Program-made: the position numbers and the translations under genes
From: Rhyacophila brunnea
Lineage: Eukaryota; Arthropoda; Insecta; Trichoptera; Rhyacophilidae
Direction: 5' to 3'
Length of the DNA: 64,000 nucleotides
NCBI GenBank assembly: GCA_022495005.1
Contig: JAGYXB010000037.1
Span: 124,001 to 188,000, forward strand
Shown: one piece after another, positions 13,292 to 24,888 of the stretch
Layout: the number at the start of each line of letters is the position of its first letter
How positions within the stretch are numbered: the stretch's first letter is position 1
Notes under the pieces: generated by a model
Database searches by the model: none
What the model saw: the letters and a program-made list of their open reading frames with translations, nothing else
What the model was told of the DNA's origin: nothing

Positions 13292-13845
13292 AAAAAGAAA
13301 AAAAAATGATTTATATTTTTTCTGTTTTTGGGGACGATCCGGCTCCGAAAAGCCTGAAGTCATAAACCGAAATTAGCCTCAAAATCTTAGTCCATGTGAT
13401 TAGCTTTTGCATTTCTATCTTATTAATTTGTTTTGTGGTGACATGCAAAATATCTTGTTTCACATTCAATTTTACCACCATTTTGCTTTGAAAGTTTTGA
13501 CCATGTTTTGACATTGTGTTGCATAGCAACTGATAAAATGTAAACAATGAGCATTTCTGTATTTAGCTAACTATGTCATTAATATCGCTTATATTTTGCT
13601 TATTATATCAATAATTCGTATGGAATTATGAAAATGTTATGTAATACAAATACTGGGTCAGCATTTTTGTACAACTACCAATCAATCATAAAATATTTAC
13701 ACATATTAAATTGAAGAATTCACTAAGTATATGAAAGAGGTTAGTAAACAAAGTTTTCATATTTAATTTATGCAATAATTCAGTTGTGGAACTACATTAT
13801 CATGTATTATTATATTCTAAGGTAAACAGAATTTACATAATCTAA

Positions 13846-15766
13846 TGCATCGATGACATTGAGCTACTTTACAAGCTACAAGCCAGCGAATTTACAATCT
13901 CCTTATAAACTCGCCCAGTGTCATCATTGGACTAGCTAACAAGCAGATTGTAAACAATCTACTGAGAAAAGTTGAAAGCCGGGCTACTTTACATACGCTG
14001 GCGTGTAGGCGATCTACGTCTGCGCAGTAGAGCGATAGTGTTGACCTCCTGGTAAAAAAACGAACTACTCAATACGTCCTGTCAAAATAGTACCAAAAAT
14101 GACGGTTTCAACTCGCTAGCTTGTTGGCTTCTGAGCGAGTGGAAAGTTTTGTGTGTCATCATGGCCCCCAAAAAGCGGGAGCTGACAGGGCTCTAGTCTG
14201 GGGGCCCGGCGTGGTGGGTCGACCAATTAAGTGAAAAAAAAACGCTATAATATTTCTCTAATAGTAAAAAAGTCGTTTCTATTTTCTAGTCTATTTTCCT
14301 AAATGAAAGAATTAACATTGAAAAATATGAGGCTGTGTGATGTAATTTGATGTGATATGTTAATTATTGATATAATTAAATTATAATTTACGTGTAGAAT
14401 TTTATTTTATAGTTAATAAATTTTAGTGTGTTTCCTGACATACAAAATGGCATTCTATCTAGAAGTGAGTTGGAAATACTGTCACAAGTTTGTGTACTTA
14501 AGTTTCGGATGAAACTACCCATACTAAGTATTTGTTGCCCAATAAACTTGTTTCAAGAAACTTGAAACGTATTAGATGTTCGAATTCGAACGCATTCGAT
14601 AATATCTGCGCCGTGACTCGCTATTCAGCGCTATTGATATTAAATGCCCGCGAGCGAGATATCATGATACACGTATGTCTAGCCGTAATATTATACTCAA
14701 CTGTCATTGTTCTCCCTTTCTCCTCTGTTGTAAAGTTGGTATAGTGAAGGACAGAAATGGTCACGTGTTCGTTTTTTAGGATACTTTTGAGTTCGCCTTA
14801 GGGTTTTGGGTTTAAGAGTTTTTGGTTTCAGTTGAGTATGAAACTTTATCGAGTCCAGGAGTTCGACGCATGGTATGAGATCTCGCCGACCGCTAGCTAG
14901 TTCGTAGTCTTGCCACGTATGAAATCATCGCCTCGGCGTCGCGACTCGCGTATGTTTAGTATGCGACGGGTTTTAATTTTAGTTTTAGTTGAGTAAGACA
15001 TTTACATCGAATTGACGTCAGTCGCAAGCCGGAATAACGGAGTTCTGATAACGCTAACTGACTTCGCGTTTATCTGGTTTCGTCACATCAAGTTTCTCGA
15101 TTTTTTAGTGTTATAATTGTAATTTGTAAATATAAACTGAATTCAAATTATATGCGTGATTGTATAAATGGATAACTACTGAAACATGAGTGACTAGCGC
15201 CACAGTTCCAGCTGTACCTGTCTCGAAAATGGGACATTTCAAAAAGCCGACGTATTTTTAACGATTCTATTAAAGCTGATATTTCAAATACTAGTAAGTA
15301 TTTTGGAACAAGTTTAGATACCAAGTATTTTTTTATACTGGTAGTAAGTATACTTAGTCTTCAAAATCGACCAGTTTTCCCACCTCTAATTCTATCCAAT
15401 ATGGCGAAGGGTTGCATGTTACTTGGTTAGGTACCACAAAAGGAGATCGCGAGCAGTGTTTCATAATATTATGCTGAGTGCCGAGAACACAATAAATCAA
15501 CTGGATTTATTTAATAATCGCTAAAAATATACAAAATACTCTTAACTCAGGGGTTCCGTGGAAACCACTTGGGGAATACTACTGTAGAAAATCATACTGC
15601 CTTAAACCTTAGCGTTAGGTAGGGGGCCCGCCATAGATCTTGGCCTGGGGGCCTGCTTCAGGATGTGGGGGCCATGTGTGTCATCATCACAATCGCACTA
15701 GCTGACTTGCCCGCTTTTAAACTTGCTGACAAGCAGCTTGTAAAGTAGCTCAATGTCATCGACGCA
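13846..15766 (+). mobile_element. Harbinger-like MITE, copy 1, split by a second element
   Basis: The ends are inverted (TGCATCGATGACATTGAGC left; TGCGTCGATGACATTGAGC right, reversed) and flanked by TAA at 13843-13845 and 15767-15769, the TWA duplication of PIF/Harbinger elements. Removing the insertion at 14161-15685 leaves about 396 bp that aligns end to end with the unbroken copy at 62783-63145. It carries no transposase. Confidence 0.8.
14161..15675 (+). mobile_element. Composite element with 10-bp target duplication, long copy
   Basis: The ends read ATGGCCCCCA and TGTGGGGGCCAT and are inverted. GTGTGTCATC is duplicated exactly at 14151-14160 and 15676-15685; the empty site is seen in the copy at 62783-63145. 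It shares the left segment GACAGGGCTCTAGTCTGG and the right segment AGGGGGCCCGCC with 23933-24533. Near its right end is a hAT-like terminal remnant (about 15541-15590). A 10-bp duplication is typical of Mutator-like elements, but no transposase frame is visible and the assignment is tentative. Confidence 0.65.
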
Positions 15767-15829
15767 TAATGCAATCTTGGTCAAAAGATTTTCAGACAAA
15801 ACATGTGTAAAATATATACATATTATTGA

Positions 15830-16202
15830 TTAAGGCCATGCATTAGTTGAGGCTCGGTCTAAAAAGATCGTCGCTAGGCGATGCGCGGATTGCGGGTCGC
15901 GGGTGCAAATGACGCCTGTCAAACGAAATATTATTTGTCATATAAATCCAACATACGTCCATTTTATGTTCTGTTTATTGTTCTATTAGTAACAATAATA
16001 ATATATTCATTGACATGTTTTCTTTTTAAAGTAAATGGGTAACATTTTTAGTCATCTTTACACGATTTTAGAATTAATTGACCCGTCGCCATCACGCAGC
16101 AAAGTGACGTGTTTCTGGCTGGCTCGACAATGCAGCGAGTCCAAAATTTCGTCGCGCCTACAGTTGAAAATTATTTGGCGTTTCACTGATGCGTCACCTT
16201 AA
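15830..16202 (+). mobile_element. TTAA-flanked (piggyBac-like) MITE, intact copy
   Basis: The element lies between TTAA at 15830-15833 and TTAA at 16199-16202. The ends are imperfect inverted repeats (AAGGCCATGCATTAG and, reversed, AAGGTGACGCATCAG). The same element in the opposite orientation lies at 35460-37140, where a mariner interrupts it. TTAA duplication is the mark of piggyBac-type transposition. It has no coding frame. Confidence 0.82.
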
Positions 16203-16652
16203 CGTTTCCCACATAATGTTTGAGACTTTTGCGGTTGTTTTTTATTGTAATTGATGCTGGGGTTTCCACCGCGTGTACTTCTTCCTTGTTTTCTCGACGT
16301 TTCGGGCTCGTTGCAGAGGCCATTATCAAGAGATATGTGTTATGATGAAGTGTAGTGTAGGTGTATGAATGCAAACGTTGCTCTAAGAATGCCAAAAGGA
16401 ATCCGATTAGCTAAGAGCAAACGTTGCTCAGAGTAATGTGTTTCTCCTTACGACCTATAAACATTTTATTTCTTATTGCTAGTAAATATTTTTATATAAA
16501 CAAATTTATTATATTCTTAAATTATTTATTTTCATACATCATCTCGCGTACTTTCATGTTTCCTTTTTATCTGTTGTTTTTCATCTTCGCCCGGCATGTT
16601 ACTTTCACACACCGGACGAAGGACTTTACCTATGAATTAAATATTAAACAGT

Positions 16653-16790
16653 TGAGCAAGGAATCAGATTAGGTGTTTTATACAGCCGTTTCTAGAGGTC
16701 AGGGTTACGTTTCGGTTTATAATTACTAAATGATTATTTCACACCGGGAAAAGCCCGCCTGTAACAGGGATGTGTCAAACTGTCACTCTG
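16653..16790 (+). repeat. Dispersed repeat with GTTTCTAGAGGTCAGGGTTA core, copy 1
   Basis: About 130 bp match 22168-22296, including GCCGTTTCTAGAGGTCAGGG and AGCCCGCCTGTAACAGGG. The class is unknown. An unrelated repeat segment at about 16985-17130 (GCATAATTTTAGATATTTT) recurs in the element at 63341-64000. Confidence 0.6.
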
Positions 16791-17239
16791 ACATTTAATC
16801 ACTTGTTTACATAAGGAATTGCAAATGGCTGACAATAATAACAATAATGGCAATAATAACGGAACAATTCTACTATCAAACTTGCGTTTGTATACAGCTG
16901 ACTGATTCGCAGCTAACTTCATACTGTTGCACACTTTCGTAACGGTGTGCACGCGCAGCTCTCAATTTCACTCTCTACCAAACACCCCAAAAGAAGTATA
17001 ACTTCAAAAATCATTAAGCCTTGCCAACCAAACCATAATAAATAAAAAAATATTCTTCTATCTATATAAATTTATGTATGATTTATTGGCATAATTTTAG
17101 ATATTTTTTATGGTTATGCAGGGTTTAATTGAATTTTGAATACATTGTCAATTAAATTGAATAAATCTTGAAAATTTCAGCATCTTTAATAACTTTTTTT
17201 CTTTATTTCAGGAGAGATTCCTTGAATTCCGCCGAAATC

Positions 17240-20200
17240 ATGGGACCAATGGCAGATGATTCTCTCAACAAACCATCGATAACCTACACCCATCCCTTGG
17301 AAAGATATATGGTATGTATTTTATCCCACGATGGCCGCGCGGCTTAAGAGTCGGTCTATAGCGTCTTGGGTCCCAGGTTCGAATCCTGGGTCTGACAAGT
17401 ACACATATTGTTTTTCAATTTGTGTATTAGTCAAAGTATGGACTTAATAGGTTAGGCAAGTGGCTGAAATCCATTTCTCGTAAAAACAAAAATCTGTTAA
17501 TACAAACCTCCACTCTGTGGAGGCCCATATGATCGTATTAGGTCAGACATATCGGAATATGAAAATTATCACAATGTAATGGCAAAAATATATCGTTTCA
17601 TCATTTTACGGTCACTTCATCAATTTTCTTGTTTCATTGATTTGTTCAACACTGAATATTTTTCTTTTCGTATCACCATGTTCGAAGAAGATCATAATAA
17701 TATGGGCCTCCACTTAGTTGAGGTTGTATTAGCAGATTTTTGTTTTTATGAGAAATGGATGTTAGCCACTTGCTCAACTTATTAGGTTGCAAACTCTGGG
17801 TCCAAACACACATGTGTTTTTCTGTCAGACGCGGGATTCAAACCCGGAACATCATAGGTCGACATGTAACCGCTCGGCCATTGTGGGCGTCGACTGAATA
17901 TACACAAGAAATAATAATAGACTCTTTTTATTAAAAATACACAATTTTGAAAAACCTCAGACACACCTATTAGAAAAATCTTGAACTCAGTCGGATTTAA
18001 TTTTTGGTTAAAAATTCTTATGCGTTAAACCGTTGACTCTGATTCGTACAAATTATTTCTAATAACTCCGCTATTTGCTCCTCGACTGAGGAAAATACTT
18101 TGTGGCGACAACCTAAACCTGGTACTCAGAATGAGAATGGTGTCATAATGAAATGTGTGGAGACACAAAAAAACATGCTCAGAAATCTTGAAGCTTTCGA
18201 AATGTGGGTGCGGTGAAATGTTAAGAATGTCGAGGAATGAAGACCAAAGAAATAACCAGAGAAATAGAAACTAGGACGTTTTATATTTTAAGCCCTGCAC
18301 TCCATCCCTATTCAGAGCAGTGACACACGGAAAAAATACCCAAAATCATTGCCAATGTCCGATAACGGATATGGGACAAAAAGAGGAGAATTTCACTATC
18401 CGAAAGGATTCAAATTTCACCAATTGGTTCAGATAGCAGAATTATAAGAGATAATTTGAGTCAAAATAAGTCAGATTGGTAGCTTAATAGATAAAAGCAC
18501 TCACTGGATTGTGAAAAATGCGAGTTCATACGCAATCGGTCCAAATTTTTAAAACATTAAACAAAACATTAAACATTTTTTTTGTGTTTCAGGTAGCGGG
18601 ACCAAAGCGAGAGAGCAAGATCGACTTTTCAAAATTTGTCGATCACTCGACGACGGAAAAAGATTTTGAGAATCTAGCCAAAGTTAGCAACATTCTTCAA
18701 CTCGCCGAAGAAGAAATGAACCGTATCGTTTCAAATATGTCACCGAAGGAATTACCGCGGACTGTATATTCCCAAGAACCCGCCTATTTTGATGAAGACT
18801 TTGATCAGCAACAGTATATACGAGATCTGGCTAGGGACAAAATAAACAAAATTAATACAGTTGAACAAGCCAGTGTAGAAATAAAAAATGGGTTATTGAT
18901 TGTAGAACAATCAAACGTTGAGACTAGGGGGAGAAATGCTAATGAAGTAAAACAAACAGAGAGATCATTAACAATCGGAAACGAAATAATAAAAACAAAT
19001 AAACATGCAAGTCACCATGGCAACACTGAAAGTTTGAATATGAGATTTACAAATAATGACGTGGTGGACAGTAATGTAAATAGAAGAAGTAATTCGGATA
19101 ATCAGTCTAAAGGAAGATTGCAGAAAGTCGTGATTCATACAATGGAAATACCAGCCTGGGATTCTGAGCAAGTTAAAGTTAATAAAGTTGTTGGAACTCC
19201 TAAAAGTTTAGTTAAAAATAGTCACATCTTTGAAGTTAAATCGCAAGACAGTGAGCAAAGGGGGAATACCACAGAGAAATTGTCCGCCAGTAAATTGACA
19301 TTTCAAATGATGCCGAGTTTGAACATTCGAACGCAGTTGATGGAACAAAAGATTCCATCTTTAGATATATTCCCCGGGGACGAAAACAACAGCCATCGAG
19401 AGAGAACGAGCAATGTGGGCTTCATCGAAGTGAAATATTGTGAAGAAAAAGCGCAGACTCCCAAGAAGGTTCAAATAAGTGAAGACGTGAAAGCGCCAGA
19501 AGAGTTAAGTTTTATTGGCAGCTCCGATAGTCAAATCGAAATATCCACCGATAAACTCTTGGGGATGGATCAAGATAAAAGAGATGATTTTCTCGAGAAG
19601 ATTCTGCGGCCCAATAGAATTGTTTCGTCGGTTAAGAAACATTCGAAACGGGAGACAAAATATAAAGATAATATTTCAAAGAATTACGAGTCGCCTTATA
19701 TGTTTCTGGGAAGCGGTAATGCCGATCATTTATCCTTTGAATATAACCGCAGTATTTCCAAGTTGAAGAAGTATGCTATACCGGAAATTCAAAGGATATA
19801 TAGCTCGAGGCCCATTGAGTCTTTCAATTCTGTCTATACGAATAAGAAAAACGCATCTTCCGTTAAAAGTTGTAGTGTTCCATTAACGTATTCTAAAAAT
19901 CAACCGAGAAGTCGGCATATCTATTTGCATTCGGGTAGCGGGTACGATGACAATATGCCAAGTACTTCCGGGTATAATCGGCAGAAATCAAACACGGAAT
20001 ATATTCCATACACTCAATTGACTGTAGGGGGCTATAACGCTAAAAATATAGATCTGAAAGGTAAACCCAGGAAACACATTTTAAAGTCAAATATAACAGA
20101 AAGCGAAGTTACGAATAAAGGGTTGATGGATGATAATGAAATTCTACCGAAGAAAACTGGTAATGAGAGTCCTGATAAAGTTGATGATAATATTTCAGAA

Positions 20201-21403
20201 GACGTAAAATTAGACGAGGTTGATGAAGATCTTGACGATTCAAAGTCAAATAGCAGTCAAAATAAATCAGTCGTAAATTATGTCGACGATTTTGATGAAG
20301 ACGATTCCAAATCACAATTTTCAATAGAGAAGTCTAAATCGGTGGAGGATAATTATTCTGAAGAGTTCTTAGATCAGAAAAGTCCTACGGTAATAAAGAA
20401 AACTGTTATTTCCGGTGAAAATAAGAGAAGATCTAAGCTCAAAATGAAAACTAAAATAGACGTTTTCGATTTTATTCATCATATAGAAAAGAAAGATGAT
20501 TTTACGCAGAGTTGTTTGATTTCCGATTTGAGTTATAAAGAGACGCAGACCAGCCCGAGAGAAGAAGATGCGCCGAATGACAATAAAAATAAAACTAATC
20601 CGGATATTATAGAACCCAAAATGGACATCGCCAATATAACTTTGAAAGAGATGATCGAATTACAGGAGAGATTATCGTTTATTAATTCACAAATTATTTC
20701 TAATCAACTAAATCAAATTCCACACGCGACAAATTCTAATAATGATTCTGGTAGAGTGAAAGCGTCTTTAGGAAAGTCGGCAGAAGTCGATAATATACCG
20801 AAGAACACTCAAACATCACCGATGAAGACTAGCCACATGATGACGTCACCGGCCAAGATGATAAGTCGAATATTATCACCGGTGTTTCACGACACTTACA
20901 CCGACGCCCAGACGAGCCCGTTGGATCCGACTTTTGGGGTTATTGATGAAATTTCAGACATCACGCAACGAGATCAGATTGTGTCACCGCAAATAGACAT
21001 TCCTCTTTCTCCCAAAGCCATATTGACAAATATAAACTCAGCGTCTCGCGTCAGGAAGGATACGAGTCGAATTCCAGCGGACACGGCGGATAGTAAACCT
21101 TCTACGTCAAAGAGTAAAGCTCGGGATAGGCCTAATGTGAAATTTAAACCGAGGCAAGTGGATAAAGATTCTACTGATGCGTATACTGATATTTCTCAGT
21201 CGGAATCCAGCGAGACGCACAGCATCGGTGAGATCAATTTGAGGATATTTAGAAAGAAATCGGTACTCATCAAAAGCCAATCTACCTCTCATTCCACAAG
21301 TGCGTCTTTCACTACAAACAGTAGTAGTGACGTGCAGTTGGAGTCCGTTAACAAGAAGAGTGATGGTGAATTAAGTATAGGTCAAGTTTTAGCGAAGGTC
21401 TGA
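17240..21403 (+). CDS. Unrecognised 960-residue acidic, low-complexity protein with QTSP motifs
   Basis: Exon 17212-17311 carries ATG 17240 and 24 codons (MGPMADDSLNKPSITYTHPL...), ends before GTATGT, and joins in phase 0 to 18593-21403 after a TTTCAG acceptor; the stop is TGA 21401-21403. The long open frame alone shows this is real coding sequence. The N-terminal part has a helical stretch (FENLAKVSNILQLAEEEMNR). Residues about 560-620 are Asp/Glu/Ser-rich (DDFDEDD, DNYSEEF). Three QTSP motifs lie near residues 674, 763 and 797. No enzyme motif, signal peptide or membrane segment is seen. The acidic and QTSP motifs faintly recall ciliary or centrosomal scaffold proteins, but I do not assign a family. 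AATAAA follows at about 21431. A weak alternative donor (AAG/GTCTGA) just before the stop could extend the protein. Confidence 0.85.
17327..17555 (+). repeat. tRNA-derived SINE, copy 2 (near full length)
   Basis: A-box-like CGCGGCTTAAGAGT and B-box GGTTCGAATCC stand at tRNA spacing. They are followed by the family body (TTTTTCAATTTGTGTATTAG) and tail (CCACTCTGTGGAGGCCCATA). It lies in the intron of the 960-aa gene, 15 bases past the donor. Confidence 0.88.
17696..17893 (-). repeat. tRNA-derived SINE, copy 3
   Basis: On the minus strand, the head GCCCACAATGGCCGAGCGGT is followed by a B-box GGGTTTGAATCC-type sequence, then the family body and GTGGAGGCCCATA-like tail. It lies head to head with copy 2 in the same intron, about 140 bp away. 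Confidence 0.8.
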
Positions 21404-22167
21404 ATTTCTGTAAAAACTGTTTTTTTTTTTAATAAAATACAAATTAAATTTCTACTTAATTAACTATTAATTAATTTCTTACTTTCAAAATAAATTAACC
21501 TGTTAAATTTATGACAGTAACTATGAATCTACAGTCGAACTTGGTTATTACGAGGAAGATGGGACCGACTGAATTTGCTCGTTATAAGCATTACTCTTAT
21601 ATAACATTTTTTGCGCCATGTTCAATTTTAGTATAGTATAGAACATAAAAAATCTGAAAACCATCGTAAAAATCCCCGAAACAAGCATGTGAGATCCCCG
21701 GGGTTCCAGCGGCTAGCTCAGGAGTCCATCGAACCCCGGATTCACAAAAAAAAGATGTTCAAACGGTTGGAGTGTAAATAAAACACAGTCATTCGTGCTC
21801 GTAACGTGATATTCTTCTATTTTCTTAATTTTTAGTTTTACAAATTATATTTGGGATTTTTACAGTTGTAGTCGTCAGGTCCGTACCTATCGGAAAGGGG
21901 ACGCTTACTAATTACTTTTTTCTTTTTAAATTTCGCGTACCGACGCCGTTCCAGCAAAAAGGATTCTCGTGATTGGCCAAATTTTATCGCGTGATCTTTG
22001 ATTCGGCGAATCACGAGCCTGACCCTGGCGCAGGCGCGTCGAAATTTGGACGTTGCCGACAAGCGCGGCAAAATTTATTATATTTAAATACTTATATTTA
22101 GTCTTAAAATTATCTCTTTCATACATCATCATTTATACATTTTAAATTTAAAAAATTACTTACGTGG

Positions 22168-22296
22168 TTGAGCAAGGAATCAGATTAGATGTTTTATGAA
22201 GCCGTTTCTAGAGGTCAGGGTTACGTTTCGACTTAAGCTACTAAATGATTATTTTACACCGGGAGAAGCCCGCCTGTAACAGGGGTGTATCACATG
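22168..22296 (+). repeat. Dispersed repeat with GTTTCTAGAGGTCAGGGTTA core, copy 2
   Basis: This is the second copy of the sequence at 16653-16790, in the same orientation and with few differences. It lies immediately before the LINE fragment. Confidence 0.6.
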
Positions 22297-22339
22297 GCAT
22301 TCATAAACTACAAAAGAAGTTGTTTATTGTAATTTTAGA

Positions 22340-23122
22340 TTAGATTAGATTTAGATTTTTTGCTACTTTATACTTTTTCAATGTTATACATGCCTGTCTA
22401 TGTCACACCACGAGAAGTCGCACCAAAGTTAGATATTGGTGCATACAAGTTTGATACGGTCGACAGTTTCATATACCTTGGATCTCTTGTAACTCAACAT
22501 AATGATATTACAGAAGAAATCAACAAGAGAATCATGTCTGCGAATAAATGCTACTTTGGTCTGTTAAGACATTTTTGCTACTTTGGTCTGTTAAGACATT
22601 TTAAGTCCCGCTTACTATCTCGCCGAACTAAAAGCACTCTTTACAAGACACTTGTAAAGCCAGTGCTCACCTACGCATCGGAAACCTGGACATTAACTCT
22701 GCGAAATAAACGAGCCCTGAACATCTTTGAAAGAAAATTTCTCCGCCGTATATATGGACCGACCAGGGATGGCACTAATTGTAGGAGAAGATATAATGCT
22801 GAGCTCTACGGGCTGTACGAAGATTGCAGCGCAGTTCAATCAATTAAGATTGGGAGACTGCGATGGCTAGGTCATGTGCACCGTATGAATGACAATGAAC
22901 CGGCAAAGAGAGTGATATCCAGCAATCCAACAGGACGTAGAAGAAAAGGGAGGCCAAAGATTCGCTGGATAGATGGAGCTGCCAGTGACTGCCGTATTCT
23001 GGGGGTACCAAATTCTGGGGGTACCAAATTGGAAAGCGGCGACACTGGATAGGGACAGGTGGAGGGAGCTGTTGGAGGAGGCCAGGACCCACACCGGGTT
23101 GTCTCGCCCCTGATGATGACTT
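22340..23122 (+). pseudogene. RTE-like LINE reverse transcriptase, 3' terminal fragment
   Basis: An open frame from about 22420 reads FDTVDSFIYLGSLVTQ, TLYKTLVKPVLTYASETWTL, RRIYGPTRDG and IGRLRWLGHVHRMND, then GRPKIRW. This is the conserved region downstream of the reverse transcriptase core in RTE-type non-LTR retrotransposons. The final part (DRDRWRELLEEARTHTGL) is in a different frame because of a 16-bp duplication at 22996-23027. A separate 27-bp in-frame duplication lies at 22549-22602. The fragment ends in TGATGATGAC, like an RTE tail. It is 5'-truncated and dead. Confidence 0.88.
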
Positions 23123-23478
23123 TTTCAATGTTGTTACGAAAACACTAATTCGGTACTTATACACTTAACTAGTGTCATAAAAGTTATCCGATCCCGGCGG
23201 CATCGATCTAGTTAACTGTCCGGTCGGATTTTATTGCTTAGGGTCGAAAATGTTGTTTTTAAACGATCGACACATTAACAGTTTTGTTCGGTATACCCGA
23301 GAAGTAGCTCATTATAAAAGTGAATAAATGTATGGAGAAAATCATAAACTAAAATATCAACAAATGTTTCGTCATTACATCTGAGATCTCTCTATTTCCA
23401 TGATCGTAATAACCAAGTTCGACTGTATTTCAAATTTCTGCACACAGTTTGCCTAAATAGACTAAACAATCACCAACA

Positions 23479-23601
23479 TATTATTCTCATATCATCCTCA
23501 CGTCATTTTGTCAGTTTTATTGCCACATCAAAAGAATGATACGTCACGACTAAATCAGTATGGTACAGAAACGGATATGTCGGTGATGATATGAGAATAC
23601 A
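23479..23601. mobile_element. Small foldback MITE
   Basis: ATTCTCATATCATC at the left end is repeated inverted as GATGATATGAGAAT at the right, separated by about 90 bp, with TA next to both ends. It is non-coding. Confidence 0.5.
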
Positions 23602-23932
23602 AGAAACTGTAGCATAGTATCGTTATCACTATATTATGATAGGATACACTGATACACAACAAGTAGATACAGGCCATATTTAACCATAAGAATAGTTTTA
23701 AGTAGTAATTGTTTTAATTCTAAAATATAACTCTTGATTATTTATGCCTAGTCCAGGCCAAGATACAAAATTTAACTGTTTGAAAGTTATTTAAAAATTG
23801 TTTCCTAACGTTAAATATATACTGATACAATTGTGTGTATTTATTTTTGTTTTGTGACGAGGAAGGAAAACATTGTTCATATACAGATGTTTTTGGTAGT
23901 TAAAATGACTGACATTTTTATCTGCAAGACTC

Positions 23933-24533
23933 ATGGCTTCCACAAGTGGGAGGGGGGGTGACAGGGCTCTAGCCTGGGGGCCCGGCTTGGCAGGTCAGCC
24001 AGCTAGGCATTATGAACAGAAAACAAAGGTCATTTTTAAAAATCATATTGACTGTTGTTTAAAATTGCATTATTTTCTTTGATTTAAACTGATTTATTAC
24101 ATCCTAAATCCTCTAGAGCAGCGTTTCTCACTTAAATTTAGTCACAGAATAAAAACTATAAGGTTTTTCTCTTAATGATAATTATGGTATGTATTAGGTT
24201 CTTTATTCATTACTATTAGGTATTTGGAAATCGTTTTCTGGACAAAAATATCCTTTGTAGGTATGCACTGCAAATGAAAAAAAATATTAAAAGTAATTAT
24301 TACACTTGATTTCTAGGGGGCCGTCAGCTACTCTCAAATTATGAAACGTATATTAACATTTAGTTAGATGTACCTATACAGCTGTGCGACCTGTACCTAC
24401 TGTGTTTTCTTCGAAATTTCGATTATATTATAGTCCCCAAGGTTCCCCCGAATACCAGTTGGGAAACGCTGCTGTAGACATTAGAAATTGGTAGAGGGGC
24501 CCGCCCAAAGTGTTGTGAATATGTGGGGCCCAT
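23933..24533 (+). mobile_element. Composite element with about 10-bp target duplication, short copy
   Basis: It shares the left end (ATGGC..CCA, then GACAGGGCTCTAGCCTGG) and the right end (AGGGGCCCGCC ... TGTGGGGCCCAT) with 14161-15675. Flanks TGCAAGACTC and TGCAAGATAT agree at 8 of 10 positions, consistent with an older duplication. A hAT-like element sits inside it. Confidence 0.6.
24119..24471 (+). mobile_element. hAT-like MITE nested in the composite element
   Basis: It begins CAGCGTTTCTCA and ends TGGGAAACGCTG, the CAG..TTCTCA type of terminus of hAT elements. Flanking octamers CTCTAGAG and CTGTAGAC match at 6 of 8 positions. It has no transposase. Confidence 0.7.
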
Positions 24534-24888
24534 TGCAAGATATAATCAAAATTGCCCAAATTCACTAAAATTATTTTGCACCAAATCTCTACACTACACT
24601 CTAAGCTCTTTTGAAATAGTTTAATAGTGACAAATAAAATTTATCAGTCTATCTATCAGGAGAGCAATTGACCGTTCCTTCGTTTTTTTTCCACCTATCG
24701 TGTATACTTTATACGGAACAGCCGCTCTTTAAGTAGTACTGTTTTATCAAGCCAGTGAACTTTTGACTCCACTCTTTGCCGGTTCATCCTTGTTCATATG
24801 GTGAACATGACCTAAGCAGCAGTCCGACAAATTTGATATGTTCATAGAATGGAGTTCTATCCATTCCATAGAATGGAGCTCTGCACCG

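Larger units (their letters stand above)
21532..23425 (+). mobile_element. pogo/Tigger-like DNA element remnant with nested LINE
   Basis: The ends are inverted and nearly identical: CAGTCGAACTTGGTTATTAC at 21532 and its reverse complement ending at 23425. TA flanks both sides (21530-21531, 23426-23427). Terminal repeats of this form with TA duplication are characteristic of the pogo branch of Tc1/mariner. No transposase frame is intact; a basic minus-strand frame at 21838-22071 is of unknown meaning. The interior is occupied by an unclassified repeat (22168-22296) and a LINE fragment. Confidence 0.7.

Noticed and set aside
14532..14744. 70-aa open frame inside the composite element
   Set aside because: No transposase motif and no similarity to the short copy.
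21838..22071. Basic minus-strand frame inside the pogo-like element
   Set aside because: The Arg/Lys-rich stretch suggested a DNA-binding part, but no helix-turn-helix pattern or continuation could be shown.
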